A DNA stretch of 64,000 nucleotides, taken from NCBI GenBank assembly GCA_000161975.1, contig GG688422.1, positions 679,824-743,823 of the forward strand, read 5' to 3'. Shown here in pieces: positions 25,502 to 34,858 of the stretch; position 1 is the first letter of the stretch; each line of letters starts with the position of its first letter. The translations under genes and the position numbers were made by a program. The notes beneath the pieces are model-generated. The model saw nothing but the letters and a program-made list of their open reading frames with translations. It did no database searches and was not told where the DNA came from. This stretch comes from Eubacterium saphenum ATCC 49989 (lineage in GTDB: Bacteria > Bacillota > Clostridia > Peptostreptococcales > Anaerovoracaceae).

Positions 25502-26593
25502 ATGAGATTCACTTGTTCAAAAAAAGATATTTATGAAAAATTAAATTTGGTAATAAAATCTATCACAAATAGAACCACGATGCCTATTTTAAAAGGAATA
25601 TTAATAGAAGCAAAAGAAGAAGAAATATTAATTAAGGGAACAGACTTAGAAATATCAATTCTCAGTAAATTAAAAATAAAAAACGACGAAGTAGGGAAAA
25701 TAATAGTTAATGCAAAGCTTTTTTATGAAATAATAAGAAAATTACCGGAAGGAAATATAGAATTTTTCACAGATGAAAGTAAAAAACTACACATAAAAAA
25801 TTTAAATTCGGAATTTGAATTGGAATACCTGGAGGAAGAAAAATTTCCTTTTGCAAAAGAAGTGAAGGGAGAAAAGTTTTCGTTTGATAGAGATATATTA
25901 TGTAATATGATAAAAAAATCATCTTCCTGTGTAAGTAGAGAAAGCACTAAAAATGCACTTAGAGGCTTATATATTGAAATCAATAAAACCGGTATAAGCT
26001 TAGTGGGGAGCGATGGATACCGAATAGCTATTACAAAGGAAAATATAATAAACGAACAGGAAAAAGATATTTTGGTTCCTGTAGAAAACATATTGAATAT
26101 AGAAAAAATATTAAGAGAAGAAAAAGAAACGGTTGAATTAATAATAGGGGAAAAAGATATAAAATTTGAATTAAAAGAAGGAGAAATATATCTAAAATTA
26201 TTAGAAGGGACTTATATAGATTATAAAAAGCCATTTTTAGAGGAAATGAAAACGGAAGTTATAATAAATAAAAATGATTTAATAAATGCAGTAGAGAGAA
26301 TGTATTTGCTATCGCCGGAAAAAAAGAATAATAAAATAATACTGAGACTTATAAATAATCTGTTAAAAATAGAAACAAGCTCTGATATCGGATATGCAAA
26401 AGAAGAAATAATATTGGATAAAATGGGAGAAGATAACGAATTTGCAATAAACTGTAAATTTTTACTGGATGCAATAAAAAATATAGATGGGGAAGAATTA
26501 AAATTAAAAATAGGAAAAAATGAAAGATTTATATTGATAGAGGAGGTAGAAAACGATAGATCCCAGTTTTTAATAATGAACTTAAAAAAATAA
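25502..26593 (+). CDS. dnaN: DNA polymerase III beta subunit (sliding clamp)
   Basis: DnaN forms the dimeric clamp that tethers polymerases and repair proteins. The 363 residues begin MRFTCSKKDIYEKLNLVIKSI and contain TTMPILKGILIEA, LVGSDGYRIAI and the C-terminal family end in which proline is replaced by lysine (FLIMNLKK instead of the common ...MPMR). AAGGAG precedes the ATG. The coding sequence is very A-rich: 16 of 60 bases in 26281-26340 are G or C. Confidence 0.96.
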   Translation: MRFTCSKKDIYEKLNLVIKSITNRTTMPILKGILIEAKEEEILIKGTDLEISILSKLKIKNDEVGKIIVNAKLFYEIIRKLPEGNIEFFTDESKKLHIKNLNSEFELEYLEEEKFPFAKEVKGEKFSFDRDILCNMIKKSSSCVSRESTKNALRGLYIEINKTGISLVGSDGYRIAITKENIINEQEKDILVPVENILNIEKILREEKETVELIIGEKDIKFELKEGEIYLKLLEGTYIDYKKPFLEEMKTEVIINKNDLINAVERMYLLSPEKKNNKIILRLINNLLKIETSSDIGYAKEEIILDKMGEDNEFAINCKFLLDAIKNIDGEELKLKIGKNERFILIEEVENDRSQFLIMNLKK

Positions 26594-26644
26594 GTAATTT
26601 ACAAAAGAAAAGTGCAAATTAATATTCAAAGAGAAAGGTTTAAA

Positions 26645-28567
26645 ATGTCAGAAAAAATCGATAAGAAATACGGCGCAGAGGAAATACAAGTATTAGAAGG
26701 CTTAGAACCAGTAAGAAAAAGACCGGGAATGTATATAGGTTCAACAGGAAAACCGGGATTACATCATTTGGTTTATGAAATTGTAGATAATAGTATAGAT
26801 GAGGCGTTAGCAGGACATTGTAATGAAATTAAGATATGTATAAATGAAGACGGTTCTATAAGAGTGGAAGATAACGGAAGAGGAATGCCGGTTGATATAC
26901 ATCCTAAACAAAAAATACCTGCAGTAGAGGTGATACATAGCATACTTCATGCAGGAGGTAAATTTGATGAGAACGGAGGGTATAAAGTTTCAGGCGGTTT
27001 ACACGGAGTGGGAGCTTCGGTAGTGAACGCATTATCTTCAAGGATGGAAGTTAAGATAAAAAGAAATGGGAATCTCTATAAACAGGAATATTCTCGTGGT
27101 AAAACCATGACTAAACTTGAAATTATAGGGACATCCACAGAAACAGGATCCATAACGGAATTTATGCCTGATGACCAAATTTTTGATGATATAGAATTTG
27201 ATTACGACACATTAAACTATAGATTTAGAGAAATGGCGTTTTTAAATAAAGGACTAAAAATACAGCTTGAAGATAAAAGAAAAGGCAGAGAAAAAACAAA
27301 CACTTATTGCTATGAAGGAGGAATAAAAGAATTTATTAAATATCAGAATAAAAATAAAGAAAAATTACATGAGGATATAATATTTTTTGATAAAAAACTG
27401 GATAACAGTCAAGTTGAAGTTGCCATACAATATACGGACAGGTATAGTGAAACACTTCTTTCTTATGCAAATAATATAAATACGACTGAAGGAGGATATC
27501 ATCTGTCAGGGTTTAAGTCGGCATTAACGAGGGTTATAAACGACTACGCCAAGAAGGCAAAACTCATCGGTGAAAATGATAATTCTCTCCTTGGAGAAGA
27601 TGTTAGAGAAGGATTAACGGCGATAATATCTGTAAAGCTTACAAATCCTCAATTTGAAGGACAAACTAAGACAAAATTAGGAAACAGTTTTATAAGAGGT
27701 GTAGTTGAAACAGCGGTAAATGAAAATGTATATGCATTTTTGATAGAGCATCCGAAACAGGCAAAAATAATAATTGAAAAATGTATAAAATCCGCAAGGG
27801 TAAGAGAAGCGGCAAAAAAAGCCAGAGATTTAACGAGAAGAAAAACAGCTTTAGACAGCTTGGCTTTGCCCGGAAAATTATCTGATTGCAGCGAAAAGGA
27901 TCCGAAATTATCAGAAATATTTTTAGTAGAGGGAGATTCCGCAGGAGGTAGTGCAAGGCAAGGACGTGATAGAAACAGACAGGCTGTACTTCCGCTTAGG
28001 GGAAAGATATTAAATGTTGAAAAAGCAAGGTTAGATAAGATTTTAAGTTCTGAAGAAATAAAAAATATGATAACAGCATTTGGATGTGGAATAGGGGACG
28101 ATTTTGAATTAGATAAACTTAGATATCACAAGATTATAATAATGACGGATGCCGACGTAGACGGAGCGCATATACGAACACTTCTTCTTACATTCTTTTA
28201 TAGATATATGATGCCACTTGTAGAGGCGGGACATGTTTATGCCGCGCAGCCACCACTGTATAAGGTAAAAAAGGGAAAAAAGGAATATTATACCTATTCT
28301 GAAAACGAGCAAAAAAAGTTGATGAAAAATTTAGCAGAACAAGGCGGTAAGTCGGATATACAAAGGTATAAGGGTCTTGGAGAAATGGATTACAATCAGT
28401 TGTGGGAAACGACCATGGATTATGACAAAAGAACTCTCATACAAATAACAGTGGAAGATGCATCTGCAGCAGACGATATATTTACAACATTAATGGGGGA
28501 TAAAGTTCCGCCGAGAAAGAAATTTATAGAAGAAAACGCCAGATACGTAAAAAATCTTGATATATAG
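26645..28567 (+). CDS. gyrB: DNA gyrase subunit B
   Basis: GyrB is the ATPase subunit of gyrase. The 640 residues have the GHKL ATP-binding domain (EIVDNSIDEALAG; GRGMPVDIH), the TOPRIM motifs EGDSAGGSARQGRDR and MTDADVDGAHI, and the C-terminal RYKGLGEMD. The ATG at 26645 is preceded by AGAAAGG at 6 nt; a GTG at 26612 has no such site. It follows dnaN after only 51 nt. The yaaA and recF genes that commonly lie between are absent. Confidence 0.96.
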   Translation: MSEKIDKKYGAEEIQVLEGLEPVRKRPGMYIGSTGKPGLHHLVYEIVDNSIDEALAGHCNEIKICINEDGSIRVEDNGRGMPVDIHPKQKIPAVEVIHSILHAGGKFDENGGYKVSGGLHGVGASVVNALSSRMEVKIKRNGNLYKQEYSRGKTMTKLEIIGTSTETGSITEFMPDDQIFDDIEFDYDTLNYRFREMAFLNKGLKIQLEDKRKGREKTNTYCYEGGIKEFIKYQNKNKEKLHEDIIFFDKKLDNSQVEVAIQYTDRYSETLLSYANNINTTEGGYHLSGFKSALTRVINDYAKKAKLIGENDNSLLGEDVREGLTAIISVKLTNPQFEGQTKTKLGNSFIRGVVETAVNENVYAFLIEHPKQAKIIIEKCIKSARVREAAKKARDLTRRKTALDSLALPGKLSDCSEKDPKLSEIFLVEGDSAGGSARQGRDRNRQAVLPLRGKILNVEKARLDKILSSEEIKNMITAFGCGIGDDFELDKLRYHKIIIMTDADVDGAHIRTLLLTFFYRYMMPLVEAGHVYAAQPPLYKVKKGKKEYYTYSENEQKKLMKNLAEQGGKSDIQRYKGLGEMDYNQLWETTMDYDKRTLIQITVEDASAADDIFTTLMGDKVPPRKKFIEENARYVKNLDI

Positions 28568-28581
28568 AAAAGAAGGGTGAA

Positions 28582-31038
28582 ATGGATAATAACAAAATAG
28601 TTGGAGAAAATATAATACAGAATGAAATTTATTCAGAAATGAAGGAGTCTTATCTTGATTATGCCATGAGCGTAATAGTTGGGAGGGCTCTGCCCGATGT
28701 AAGAGACGGCTTAAAACCCGTTCATAGAAGAATATTATATGGAATGCATAATTTAGGAATAACACCTGATAAGCCGCATAAAAAATCTGCCAGGACGGTA
28801 GGTGAAGTTATGGCTAAGTATCACCCTCATGGTGACAGTTCCATATATGATGCAATGGTGAGGATGGCTCAAGACTTTTCAATAAGATATATGCTTGTAG
28901 ACGGACATGGAAACTTCGGTTCGATAGAGGGAGATGGCGCTGCCGCTATGAGGTATACGGAGGCCAGGATGTCTCATTTGGCGCTTCAGATGTTAAGGGA
29001 TATAGACAAGAAAACGGTTGATTTTGTTCCGAATTTTGATGATGAGGAAGAAGAACCGAGCGTACTTCCATCCAGATTTCCGCAGCTTTTAGTGAACGGA
29101 TCAAACGGAATAGCTGTAGGTATGGCGACCTCAATCCCGCCACATAATTTGGGCGAAGTAATAGATGCAACGGTAAAGCTCATAGACGATAGGGAAACTT
29201 CGGTTGAAGAGCTTGCCAAGATAATAAAGGGTCCGGATTTTCCTACAGGTGCGAAGATCCTTGGAAGAGCAGGAATAAGGGAAGGATATTTAACGGGGCA
29301 AGGAAAAATAAAGATAAGATCCACCATAGATATTGAGCAGACAAAAAAAGGAAAGGAACAGCTTGTAGTTTCAGAAATTCCTTATCAGGTAAATAAAACG
29401 AGACTTATGGAAAAAATAGGTGAACTCGTAAAAGAAAAAATTATAGAAGGTATTTCCGAGATAAGGGATGAGACAAATAAGGAAGGAATAAGAATAGTAA
29501 TAGAGTTAAAAAGAGATGCAAATGCAAGCATAGTTCTTAATAAGCTTTATAAACACACGTCACTTCAAGAAAGCATGAGCATGATAATGATTGCGCTTGT
29601 AAATGGAGAACCTAAAAAATTAACGCTTTTGCAGATTCTAAATGAATATATAAAACATCAAAAGGAAATAGTTACAAGAAGAACGCAATTTGATCTTGAG
29701 AAGGCGGAAAACAGGGCGCATATTTTAGAGGGTCTTAGAATCGCATTGGATAACATAGACGAAATAATAAAGATTATAAGAAGCAGTTATGACGATGCAA
29801 AACAAAAATTGATGGATACATTTTCACTGTCAGAGGTTCAGACGCAGGCAATTCTCGATATGAAATTAGCGAGATTGCAGGGACTTGAGAGAGAAAAGAT
29901 AGAAAATGAGTACAGCGAACTTCAAAAGAAAATAAGTTACTATAAAGAAATTCTTTCAAATGAAGGGTTGCTCATGAATGTAATAAAGGAAGAGCTGCTT
30001 GAAATTAAAGAAAAGTATGCGGACGAAAGAAGAACTCAGATAGTTGATGATGATACGAACATTGAGGAAGAAGATTTAATAGAGAGGAAAAACGTCACCA
30101 TTACTTTGACGCATAAGGGTTATGCGAAGAGGATGGATGTGGACGAATATAAAACGCAAAAAAGAGGCGGAAAGGGCATAACAGGACTTAAAACCAGAGA
30201 AAACGATTTTGTGAAAAATATAATAAACACATCTACACACGACGACCTTCTCTTTTTTACTAATTACGGAAAAGCGCATAAGATAAAGGCTTATCAGATA
30301 CCTGAAGCGACGAGAACCGCAAAGGGTATACCGATCATAAACTTTGTGAACCTCGATAAGACGGAAGAGATAACGGCGGTGATCCCTATAGATGAATTTA
30401 GAGAAGATAAATATTTGATAGCGGTTACCAGCCAAGGATTGATTAAAAAGGTAAAGTTGAGCGAGTTTGAAAGTAACAGAAAATCGGGACTCATAGCCGT
30501 AAAGCTTCACGATGGAGACAAACTCATAGCCATAGAAAAAACAAATGGCGATGATGACGTTTTGATAGTTACCAGAAAGGGAATGAGCATACGCTTTAAT
30601 GAAAATGACGTAAGAGCTACAGGGCGCCAGTCTATAGGTGTAAAAGCGATAACCTTAAAGGGTGATGATGAGATAATTTCTATGCAGCTCGTATCTAAGG
30701 GCAAGGAACTTCTTGTGGTGTCTAAAAAAGGATATGGAAAAAGGACGGGAACGGATAAATATACTCTTCAGACTAGAGGCGGCAAAGGAAACAAGACGTA
30801 TGACAATAAAAAGTTTGACGTCACGGGAGAATTAACAGGAGCTCTCATTGTGGACGAAGAAGATGATATAATGTTGATTAATTCTGATGGAATAGTGATA
30901 AGAATAAAAGCGAAGGAGATTCCGAATTTATCAAGAGCTACTAAGGGAGTAAGGATAATGAAGGTAGGTGAAGACGCTAATATAATATCCTTGGCAAAGG
31001 TTATGAATGAGGAGGATTCGGAACAACTTACGTTATAA
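28582..31038 (+). CDS. gyrA: DNA gyrase subunit A
   Basis: GyrA cleaves and rejoins DNA through tyrosine Y125 (AAAMRYTEARMS). The quinolone-resistance region reads HGDSSIYDAM, with wild-type serine S86 and aspartate D90 at the two main resistance positions. The C-terminal beta-pinwheel carries the GyrA box QKRGGKG near residue 530, which separates gyrase from topoisomerase IV ParC. The protein has 818 residues. It follows gyrB by 14 nt and forms one transcription unit with it. Confidence 0.97.
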   Translation: MDNNKIVGENIIQNEIYSEMKESYLDYAMSVIVGRALPDVRDGLKPVHRRILYGMHNLGITPDKPHKKSARTVGEVMAKYHPHGDSSIYDAMVRMAQDFSIRYMLVDGHGNFGSIEGDGAAAMRYTEARMSHLALQMLRDIDKKTVDFVPNFDDEEEEPSVLPSRFPQLLVNGSNGIAVGMATSIPPHNLGEVIDATVKLIDDRETSVEELAKIIKGPDFPTGAKILGRAGIREGYLTGQGKIKIRSTIDIEQTKKGKEQLVVSEIPYQVNKTRLMEKIGELVKEKIIEGISEIRDETNKEGIRIVIELKRDANASIVLNKLYKHTSLQESMSMIMIALVNGEPKKLTLLQILNEYIKHQKEIVTRRTQFDLEKAENRAHILEGLRIALDNIDEIIKIIRSSYDDAKQKLMDTFSLSEVQTQAILDMKLARLQGLEREKIENEYSELQKKISYYKEILSNEGLLMNVIKEELLEIKEKYADERRTQIVDDDTNIEEEDLIERKNVTITLTHKGYAKRMDVDEYKTQKRGGKGITGLKTRENDFVKNIINTSTHDDLLFFTNYGKAHKIKAYQIPEATRTAKGIPIINFVNLDKTEEITAVIPIDEFREDKYLIAVTSQGLIKKVKLSEFESNRKSGLIAVKLHDGDKLIAIEKTNGDDDVLIVTRKGMSIRFNENDVRATGRQSIGVKAITLKGDDEIISMQLVSKGKELLVVSKKGYGKRTGTDKYTLQTRGGKGNKTYDNKKFDVTGELTGALIVDEEDDIMLINSDGIVIRIKAKEIPNLSRATKGVRIMKVGEDANIISLAKVMNEEDSEQLTL

Positions 31039-31057
31039 ATCCGGATGAGAGGTTAAC

Positions 31058-31486
31058 ATGTTTACGACGAAGACAGGAGATAACTGCATTGAGTTTATTG
31101 CGGCGGGCAAACCTGAATATATTGATGCCGTGTGCCTGGCCATTAAAATTTTTGCGGAAGATAAGGGCTTTAACGAAGAAAATTTGGAAGACATCGAGCT
31201 GGCTTCGAAAGAGGCTTGCAAAATAGTGATATGTCATAAAAGAGATGGATATGCGTCCAAGTATAAGGTGAAGTGCGAAGGGCTTGAAGACGGAATAAAA
31301 ATAGCAGTGGAAGATGTATCCTGTGAAAAACGCATAAGGATACCTGAGCAGAGAATTTGCCTTAACTGTCCGGAAGAAGGAAACGTATGTTTGGAACTTA
31401 TTAAATCTCTGATGGACGAAGCTCAGATAGAGCAAAAAAAAGGAGAAACTTGTAGTATAACTATGGTGAAAAAGCATGCAAGATAG
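31058..31486 (+). CDS. RsbW/SpoIIAB-like anti-sigma protein, degenerate and Cys-rich
   Basis: The 142 residues align along their length with RsbW: IEFIAAGKPEYIDAV and LEDIELASKEAC match RsbW IEMKVPAQPEY and IEDLKIAVSEAC, and LELIKSLMDEAQI matches LYLMETLMDEV. The nucleotide-binding features are eroded. The N-box asparagine (EACTN) is replaced (EACKI), the DxGxG box reads EDVSCEK, and the glycine-rich G2 loop reads EEGNVCL. Ten cysteines occur, including CLNCPEEGNVC. It overlaps the following sigma-factor gene by 11 nt, so it is probably its anti-sigma partner. ATP-dependent kinase activity looks doubtful; thiol or metal control is a hypothesis. Confidence 0.75.
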   Translation: MFTTKTGDNCIEFIAAGKPEYIDAVCLAIKIFAEDKGFNEENLEDIELASKEACKIVICHKRDGYASKYKVKCEGLEDGIKIAVEDVSCEKRIRIPEQRICLNCPEEGNVCLELIKSLMDEAQIEQKKGETCSITMVKKHAR

Positions 31487-32225
31487 AGAGCGCTTTGAAA
31501 AATATGCAAAGACTCGTGATATAAACGAGCGAAACGCCATAGTGGAAGACTATTTATACATAGTCGATATTTTAGTACGAAAATATCTCAACAAGGGCGT
31601 GGAATATGATGATTTGTATCAAGTAGGTGCTATGGCTTTGATTATGGCCGTAGAAAGATTTGATGCATCTCGAGGCTTCGAGTTTTCAAGTTTTGCAACA
31701 CCTACAATACTTGGTGAAATAAAAAAATATTTTAGGGATAAGGAATGGAAACTCAAGGTGCCGCGTAGCGTTAAAGAAGCGAATGCAGCGATACAGAGCG
31801 CAAGAGAGAGTTTGTTTGCAAAGTTACAAAGAGATCCTACCGTAAAGGAGATCGCTGAAGAAAAAAATATGAAGGAAGAAGAGGTGGCCAAGCTCATAGA
31901 CAGCAGCATGGCGTATAATACGTTATCCCTAGACGTTACTTTTGATGATTCCGGTAGTGACAGCGGAGTCAGCAGATACGAAAAATATATGGCGGTAGAG
32001 GGTAGCGGTATAGAGAGCCTAGAGTATGAAGAGATGATAGAGTCGATTCTATCGGTGCTCAGCGAGAAAAACAGGTATATATTCAAAAAAAGGTTTTTAG
32101 AAGGGAAGACGCAAAGTGAAATAGCGGAAAAACTCGGGGTATCGCAGATGACCATATCACGAGCAGAGAAAGAGATTAAGGAGAAATTCAAAGAAGAGCT
32201 TAAGAGAGGGGAATATATAGTATGA
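31476..32225 (+). CDS. SigB/SigF-type RNA polymerase sigma factor
   Basis: This 249-residue sigma-70 family factor belongs to the general-stress/sporulation branch (SigB, SigF, SigG). Region 2 reads DDLYQVGAMALIMAVERFDASRGFEFSSFATPTILGEIKKYFRD, followed by KVPRSVKEAN. Region 3 is DPTVKEIAEEKNM. Region 4 has the helix-turn-helix KTQSEIAEKLGVSQMTISRAEKEI. The overlap with the RsbW-like gene implies a partner-switching pair, but no RsbV/SpoIIAA antagonist lies nearby. SigB-like is the most cautious subtype; there is no spoIIA context to support SigF. Confidence 0.85.
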   Translation: MQDRERFEKYAKTRDINERNAIVEDYLYIVDILVRKYLNKGVEYDDLYQVGAMALIMAVERFDASRGFEFSSFATPTILGEIKKYFRDKEWKLKVPRSVKEANAAIQSARESLFAKLQRDPTVKEIAEEKNMKEEEVAKLIDSSMAYNTLSLDVTFDDSGSDSGVSRYEKYMAVEGSGIESLEYEEMIESILSVLSEKNRYIFKKRFLEGKTQSEIAEKLGVSQMTISRAEKEIKEKFKEELKRGEYIV

Positions 32226-33202
32226 AGAAGGTTTTTTCGGGAGTACAGCCGACAGGAAATATACATTTAGGTAATTATCTCGGAGCAATGAGGCAATTTA
32301 CAGAGCTTCAAGATGAATACGATACGATGTACTGCATTGTAGACCTTCATTCCATTACTGTAGAGCAGGATCCTGCAGAGCTTAAAGAGCATATTTTAGA
32401 TGTTGCCGCATTGTATTTGGCAATAGGTGTGGATCCTAAAAAGGCTACAATATTCGTTCAGTCAAATGTACCTGCGCACAGTGAACTCGCTTGGTTACTC
32501 ATGTGCAATTCATATACGGGAGAACTTTCCAGAATGACGCAATACAAGGAGAAGAGCAAGGGAAATGAATCATCTATAGTAGGGTTATTTACTTACCCCG
32601 TGCTTATGGCTGCAGACATATTACTCTATGATACGGATGTGGTGCCGGTGGGAGAGGATCAAAGGCAGCACCTTGAGTTAACAAGGGATATTGCAAGGCG
32701 TTTTAATACCAAATATGGCGAAACATTTACGGTGCCCGAGGCAAGGACGCTAAAGACCGCTACCAGGATAATGTCATTGGATGATCCCGGTAAAAAGATG
32801 AGTAAAAGTAATGAAAGCGAATACAGCAGGATAGCTTTGCTTGATGATGAGAAGAAAATTAATAAGACAATTGCAAAGGCGCAGACGGATTCAGAAGGGC
32901 ATATAAGATACGATGAAAAAAACAAGCCTGCAGTTAGCAATTTGATAAACATATATGCTACAATAACATGCAAAACAAAAGAGGAAGTGGAGAATTTATA
33001 TAAGGACAGCAGATATAGCGACTTTAAAAAGGATCTCGCAACAGAGATAGAGAGGCTCATAAAGCCGATAAGAGAAAGGTTCAGCGAGGTTAGAGGTTCA
33101 AAAGAGCTTGTAGATATTTTAAAAGAAGGTGATATGAAGGCAAAAGATAGAGCGGAAATAATGATGAAAAAGGTGAAAGATAAAATAGGTTTAGGATATT
33201 AA
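32222..33202 (+). CDS. trpS: tryptophanyl-tRNA synthetase
   Basis: TrpS charges tRNA-Trp. The 326 residues have the class-I HIGH-like motif (GVQPTGNIHLGNYLGAM) near the N-terminus, GLFTYPVLMAADILLYDTDVVPVGEDQ in the middle and KMSKS at 192-196. The ATG overlaps the sigma-factor stop by 4 nt, so no independent T-box leader is possible at this point and translation is coupled to the sigma gene. Confidence 0.96.
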   Translation: MKKVFSGVQPTGNIHLGNYLGAMRQFTELQDEYDTMYCIVDLHSITVEQDPAELKEHILDVAALYLAIGVDPKKATIFVQSNVPAHSELAWLLMCNSYTGELSRMTQYKEKSKGNESSIVGLFTYPVLMAADILLYDTDVVPVGEDQRQHLELTRDIARRFNTKYGETFTVPEARTLKTATRIMSLDDPGKKMSKSNESEYSRIALLDDEKKINKTIAKAQTDSEGHIRYDEKNKPAVSNLINIYATITCKTKEEVENLYKDSRYSDFKKDLATEIERLIKPIRERFSEVRGSKELVDILKEGDMKAKDRAEIMMKKVKDKIGLGY

Positions 33203-33217
33203 AACAAGGAGGGCTAT

Positions 33218-34456
33218 ATGTTAAGCGAAGAAAATAAAAAAATTGATGTTGTGGAAGAGAAGATGGAAGAAAAGGGAAGTAAGAGCAAAAGAAAAAAAAT
33301 AATAACCATAATATTGCTTGTAGCCATTGCCGTTATCATAGTAGGCTTTGGAGTACATACGTTATTACCTCACGGGGATAAGGATTCTAAAAATTCAGGA
33401 AGCACGGGGACATTGAATGGGAAGCTCAACCTTGAAGAAGCAACGGGCTCAAAAAAGAAGATAAGCGAAATTGCATCGCAGGCAGGGCCTTCCGTAGTGG
33501 AGATAAGAACGGAATCCGTAGGAACCGACGGTTGGTTGCGTCAGTATGTAAAGAAGGGCGCCGGAAGCGGAGTAATCATCAGCAAGGACGGCTATATAGT
33601 AACGAACCACCACGTTATAGCAAATGCCAATAGAATAGAAATCACTACAAGTGATAAAAAAACATATAAGGCTAAGCTCGTAGGAGACGATGCACAAACG
33701 GATCTTGCGCTGCTTAAAGTATCAGCGAATAATTTAACGCCCGCAACAATAGGAAGAAGCGATAAAATCGCAGTTGGCGAACTTGCAGTCGTTATAGGAA
33801 ACCCGCTTGGAGAGCTTGGCGGATCGGTGAGTGCAGGTATTATTTCTGCCAAGGATAGAAAGATGACGATAGAGAAGAAGAACATGAAGCTGATACAGAC
33901 AGATGCAACGGTAAACCCGGGAAATTCCGGCGGAGGTATGTTCAATCAATATGGACAACTCATAGGCATTGTGGTAGCGAAATCATCGGGAACAGGGATA
34001 GAAGGATTGGGCTTTGCAATTCCTACAACCACTTTAAGAGATGTATTGCCTCAATTAAAAAAGAACGGCAAGGTTACCGGAAGAGTTGACATGGGCATAG
34101 AAACCGTGGATATACAGTCAAATATGGATCTGCAAAAATACAAAGTGGACAAAAAGGGCGTATATGTATTAAATGTCAAGACAAAAAAAGCCTTAAAATC
34201 CGGGCTGATAAGTGGTGACAGGCTGGTTTCCGTAAATGGCAAAAGCATCGACAAACAGGAAGATTTAGAAAAAATCATCAAGGGTAAAAAGGTAGGCGAT
34301 AAATTAAAAATCAAATTTGAAAGAAGAAATCAAAGCATCAGCACAACGCTAGAGCTCGGCGATCAGTCAAAAGAGGAAGAATTAAAAACAGAGCAACCAG
34401 AAGAACAACAAACAAAACAGGATCCGTTCTCTTCATTCTTTAACAACTTCTTTTAA
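33218..34456 (+). CDS. htrA: HtrA/DegP-like membrane-anchored serine protease
   Basis: This 412-residue protein has a basic cytoplasmic N-terminus, one transmembrane helix (IIVGFGVHTLL region, residues about 27-47), a trypsin-like domain and a C-terminal PDZ domain, followed by a Gln/Glu-rich tail. The catalytic triad is H132 (VTNHHVI), D162 (QTDLALL) and S237 (GNSGGG). It should act in extracytoplasmic protein quality control. AAGGAGG precedes the ATG, 15 nt after trpS. HtrA, HtrB and YyxA of Bacillus share this layout, so the symbol is generic. Confidence 0.92.
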   Translation: MLSEENKKIDVVEEKMEEKGSKSKRKKIITIILLVAIAVIIVGFGVHTLLPHGDKDSKNSGSTGTLNGKLNLEEATGSKKKISEIASQAGPSVVEIRTESVGTDGWLRQYVKKGAGSGVIISKDGYIVTNHHVIANANRIEITTSDKKTYKAKLVGDDAQTDLALLKVSANNLTPATIGRSDKIAVGELAVVIGNPLGELGGSVSAGIISAKDRKMTIEKKNMKLIQTDATVNPGNSGGGMFNQYGQLIGIVVAKSSGTGIEGLGFAIPTTTLRDVLPQLKKNGKVTGRVDMGIETVDIQSNMDLQKYKVDKKGVYVLNVKTKKALKSGLISGDRLVSVNGKSIDKQEDLEKIIKGKKVGDKLKIKFERRNQSISTTLELGDQSKEEELKTEQPEEQQTKQDPFSSFFNNFF

Positions 34457-34858
34457 GCTGACATAGAGTATCTTTATAATATTTACGCAGTTCCTGCATA
34501 TATTTTGCAAGAGGTATAAATCTTGCTGAGGACAGATTTTTAGGTGTAATTAAGCAAACACATAAAAAAAATAAAACTTAGACTACAAGAAAGACAAAAA
34601 GTTCGCCATGAGGGTTTTGATAATTGGGACTATTTAGTGTACAATTTTTGTGAATTTTATAAAAAATAAAACAGAAGAGCAAAAATGTGTTATATTACTA
34701 CGTGAAAAGCACAATAGATTGAAGGCTGTGTATGACATTGCATATTGGTAATATTTTTATGTGTAAGATAATTATGCTACAAAATGCAATGAACGATGTT
34801 TCTATAATTGATCTGTGTTTTGTATAAGTTAAGATTGGAAAGTTAAGGAGAGAAGACC
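34457..34858 (+). other. 402-nt AT-rich intergenic region with adhesin leader
   Basis: No coding sequence is visible. A 6-bp hairpin GCAAGA/TCTTGC (34507-34526) lacks a following T run and is a weak terminator candidate for htrA. The right half contains the predicted promoter of the surface-protein gene and about 200 nt of untranslated leader ending in AAGGAGAG. Confidence 0.5.
34617..34645 (+). promoter_or_regulatory. putative promoter of the surface-protein gene
   Basis: TTGATA (34617-34622) and TACAAT (34640-34645) are separated by 17 nt, each one or two bases from consensus. It would give a leader of roughly 200 nt. Confidence 0.6.

Noticed and set aside
34507..34526. GCAAGA/TCTTGC hairpin as the htrA terminator
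   Set aside because: Only 6 bp, AT-containing, and no T run directly follows.
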